64,000 nucleotides of DNA from the NCBI RefSeq assembly GCF_005503535.1, contig NZ_SCNN01000025.1, positions 1 through 64,000 of the forward strand, read 5' to 3'. Under the pieces are notes generated by a model, which did no database searches, was not told the DNA's origin, and saw only the letters and a list, made by a program, of their open reading frames with translations. Position numbers and translations under genes: made by a program. Source of the DNA: Mesorhizobium comanense (GTDB lineage Bacteria > Pseudomonadota > Alphaproteobacteria > Rhizobiales > Rhizobiaceae). Positions 62,639 to 64,000 of this stretch are shown here, one piece after another. The stretch's first letter is position 1. Each line of letters begins with the position of its first letter.

Positions 62639-64000
62639 TCATCCGAGCTCATGGACCGCTACGCCCGGCACTACAGCCTTGGCGATCTCGCACAGGTGCT
62701 GGTGGTGCGTAAGATAGATCACCTGACCGGCACTTGCCATTTCGCCAAACAACCGGAAAACCTCCTGGGACCGGACATGGTCGAAAGTTTCCATGATGTC
62801 GTCTGCGATGAAGGGCACGGAGGGCCGAAACTGCGCAAACTCGTAGTAGCCGGCAAGCCGCAGCGCCAGATAGAGCTGAAACCGCGCGCCCTTTGACAGC
62901 GCGTCCGCGACCTTGGATTGCCCATCGCGCTGCAATGCGATCAGCACTTCCCCACCCTTCACAGGTTGCGTTGTCAGGCCAGAGTACTGGCCGCGCGTCA
63001 TGAGGGCGAACGCGTCTGATGCGCGCTCCATCATCCCGGAGCGGTGACGCTCGCGGTAGAGACGCAGCGCATTGCCAGCCGACATGATTCCCAATTTCAG
63101 CTCGATATAACGGACGGCCTTTTCCTCGATCTCGAGAAGGACGGTGCGCCGTTCGGCATCGATGCGGGCAACAGCGCTGTCGCCGCCAATGGCGTCCAGC
63201 TTGTCGGTCGCGCGTGTCTGCCGGATGAGCTGCTGCTGTATCGCCTCGTCAAGGTCGTGAAGCCGTTGCTCGGCTTCGGCCTTCTCGATTGCAAGGCTGT
63301 CGAGATCGACACCATCCAGTATCGAACGCGCCTGCTCGAAGCCTTCCACCGCGAGCTCGGACGAAACCTGTTCCTCAAGCTCGGCCACGGCAGTGCGCAG
63401 GCGATCCCTGTCGCGCAGCAGTTCGTCGCGTTGCACGACCTCCGCCAGTGTGGCGACGCCAAAGACGCTCAGGACCTCGTTCTTGCGGCGCTCATGCGCC
63501 GAAATCTCGGCATCGAGGATCTCCCGTTGATCCTGCAGGCGCTGCAGGTCATTGACGAGGCTTGCCTTGGCCTCGCGCATGCGCTCGGCGCGCTCCAAGC
63601 GCTCGGCAAGCCGAAGGGCCAGCTGTTCCGGTTCGTCGTCGTCCGCCGCCTCGCCCGCTTCGGCTGCAACGGCGGAAACCTCGACCTTAAAATTGTCCCT
63701 GTCGGCCTCCATCTTCTCGATGCGAAGCTGCATGGAGTCCCGGTCCTGAAGGCCCTTGGACAGTTCAGCCAGTTGGTCAAGGACGCCTCCCATGCCGGGC
63801 ACCGAGATGCCGCTCTCCAGCCATGTGCCCTTTAGCGCTTCGGCAATACCAGCCTGCCATTCATCCTCACGTCGCTCCGCGACTTCGACAGCTCGGCGCC
63901 TGGCGGCCAGATCCTCTTGCCTTGTGCTAACCGTCTTGAGCGCCTCGGTGCGCTCAGCGTCCACCTTGAATTGTCTCTCAAGGAACAGCTCTGCCGCGGC
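62639..64000 (-). CDS. YhaN/SbcC-like coiled-coil ATPase, C-terminal part (runs off right edge)
   Basis: At least 453 residues of an SMC/Rad50-like ATPase; the N-terminal Walker A lies outside the window. Long coiled coil is evident from Glu-, Arg- and Ala-rich heptads (LQDQREILDAEISAHERRKN; VAELEEQVSSELAVEGFEQA). The C-terminal head has the signature LSKGARFQLYLALRLAGYYE and the Walker B region PFIADDIMETFDHVRSQEVF followed by IYLTHHQHLCEIA. These fit YhaN, the partner of the YhaO/SbcD-type nuclease in DNA repair; a nuclease gene is expected just beyond the edge. The open frame continues to base 64000 without a start. It may be part of the defence island or an ordinary repair gene. Confidence 0.85.
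   Translation of the reverse strand, partial: AAAELFLERQFKVDAERTEALKTVSTRQEDLAARRRAVEVAERREDEWQAGIAEALKGTWLESGISVPGMGGVLDQLAELSKGLQDRDSMQLRIEKMEADRDNFKVEVSAVAAEAGEAADDDEPEQLALRLAERLERAERMREAKASLVNDLQRLQDQREILDAEISAHERRKNEVLSVFGVATLAEVVQRDELLRDRDRLRTAVAELEEQVSSELAVEGFEQARSILDGVDLDSLAIEKAEAEQRLHDLDEAIQQQLIRQTRATDKLDAIGGDSAVARIDAERRTVLLEIEEKAVRYIELKLGIMSAGNALRLYRERHRSGMMERASDAFALMTRGQYSGLTTQPVKGGEVLIALQRDGQSKVADALSKGARFQLYLALRLAGYYEFAQFRPSVPFIADDIMETFDHVRSQEVFRLFGEMASAGQVIYLTHHQHLCEIAKAVVPGVAVHELG

Noticed and set aside
1..64000. CRISPR arrays, rRNA and tRNA genes
   Set aside because: No regularly spaced direct repeats and no rRNA or tRNA sequence patterns were recognised on either strand by eye.

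Overview
The window looks like a chromosomal or megaplasmid segment of an alphaproteobacterium of the order Hyphomicrobiales, most like Mesorhizobium or a close relative. This is inferred from high GC content, a rhizobial-type soxBDAG-glyA-sdaA operon, rhizobial-type small orphan genes, GlxA-family and LysR regulators, spermidine/putrescine-type ABC transporters and a candidate alpha-r14-like small RNA. No rRNA, tRNA, CRISPR array or origin was seen.

Region 1 (1-23250) is a redox and stress block. It holds a transaldolase, two 511-residue Rieske-flavoprotein oxidoreductases on either side of a universal stress protein, a uracil-DNA-glycosylase-like protein, and a three-gene module of a molybdopterin hydroxylase with its 2Fe-2S subunit and a tri-haem cytochrome c, with a LysR regulator divergent to it. 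Further on are a soluble histidine kinase, a coupled pair of secreted proteins (cupredoxin and TTHB210-like), a PtsN-like EIIA protein, a truncated haemoglobin with an NsrR-like repressor and a perfect 13-bp dyad upstream, a fatty-acid hydroxylase, a CBS-BON protein and a frameshifted Mg2+ P-type ATPase.

Region 2 (23250-28670) is a decaying, gene-poor zone. It contains a MAPEG gene between imperfect inverted repeats, the candidate small RNA with its own terminator, a head-to-head chimera of a response-regulator start and a PAS-kinase fragment, an IS5-type transposase remnant, a broken thiamine-diphosphate decarboxylase and a LysR fragment.

Region 3 (28677-51952) is a nearly complete creatinine catabolism locus. 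Creatininase makes creatine, two divergent creatinases make sarcosine plus urea, and heterotetrameric sarcosine oxidase (soxBDAG) makes glycine and a one-carbon unit. GlyA then makes serine and SdaA makes pyruvate. Two complete ABC importers and four regulators (three LysR, of which two lie beside the creatinine genes and the third is the region 1 one; one GlxA/AraC) accompany it. Urease is not in the window.

Region 4 (52584-64000) looks like a defence and DNA-processing island. A translationally coupled DUF6361-PLD-helicase cassette lies divergent to a fused MmeI-like type IIL restriction-modification enzyme, followed by a YhaN/SbcC-like ATPase that runs off the right edge. The cassette is the best candidate here for an undescribed system.
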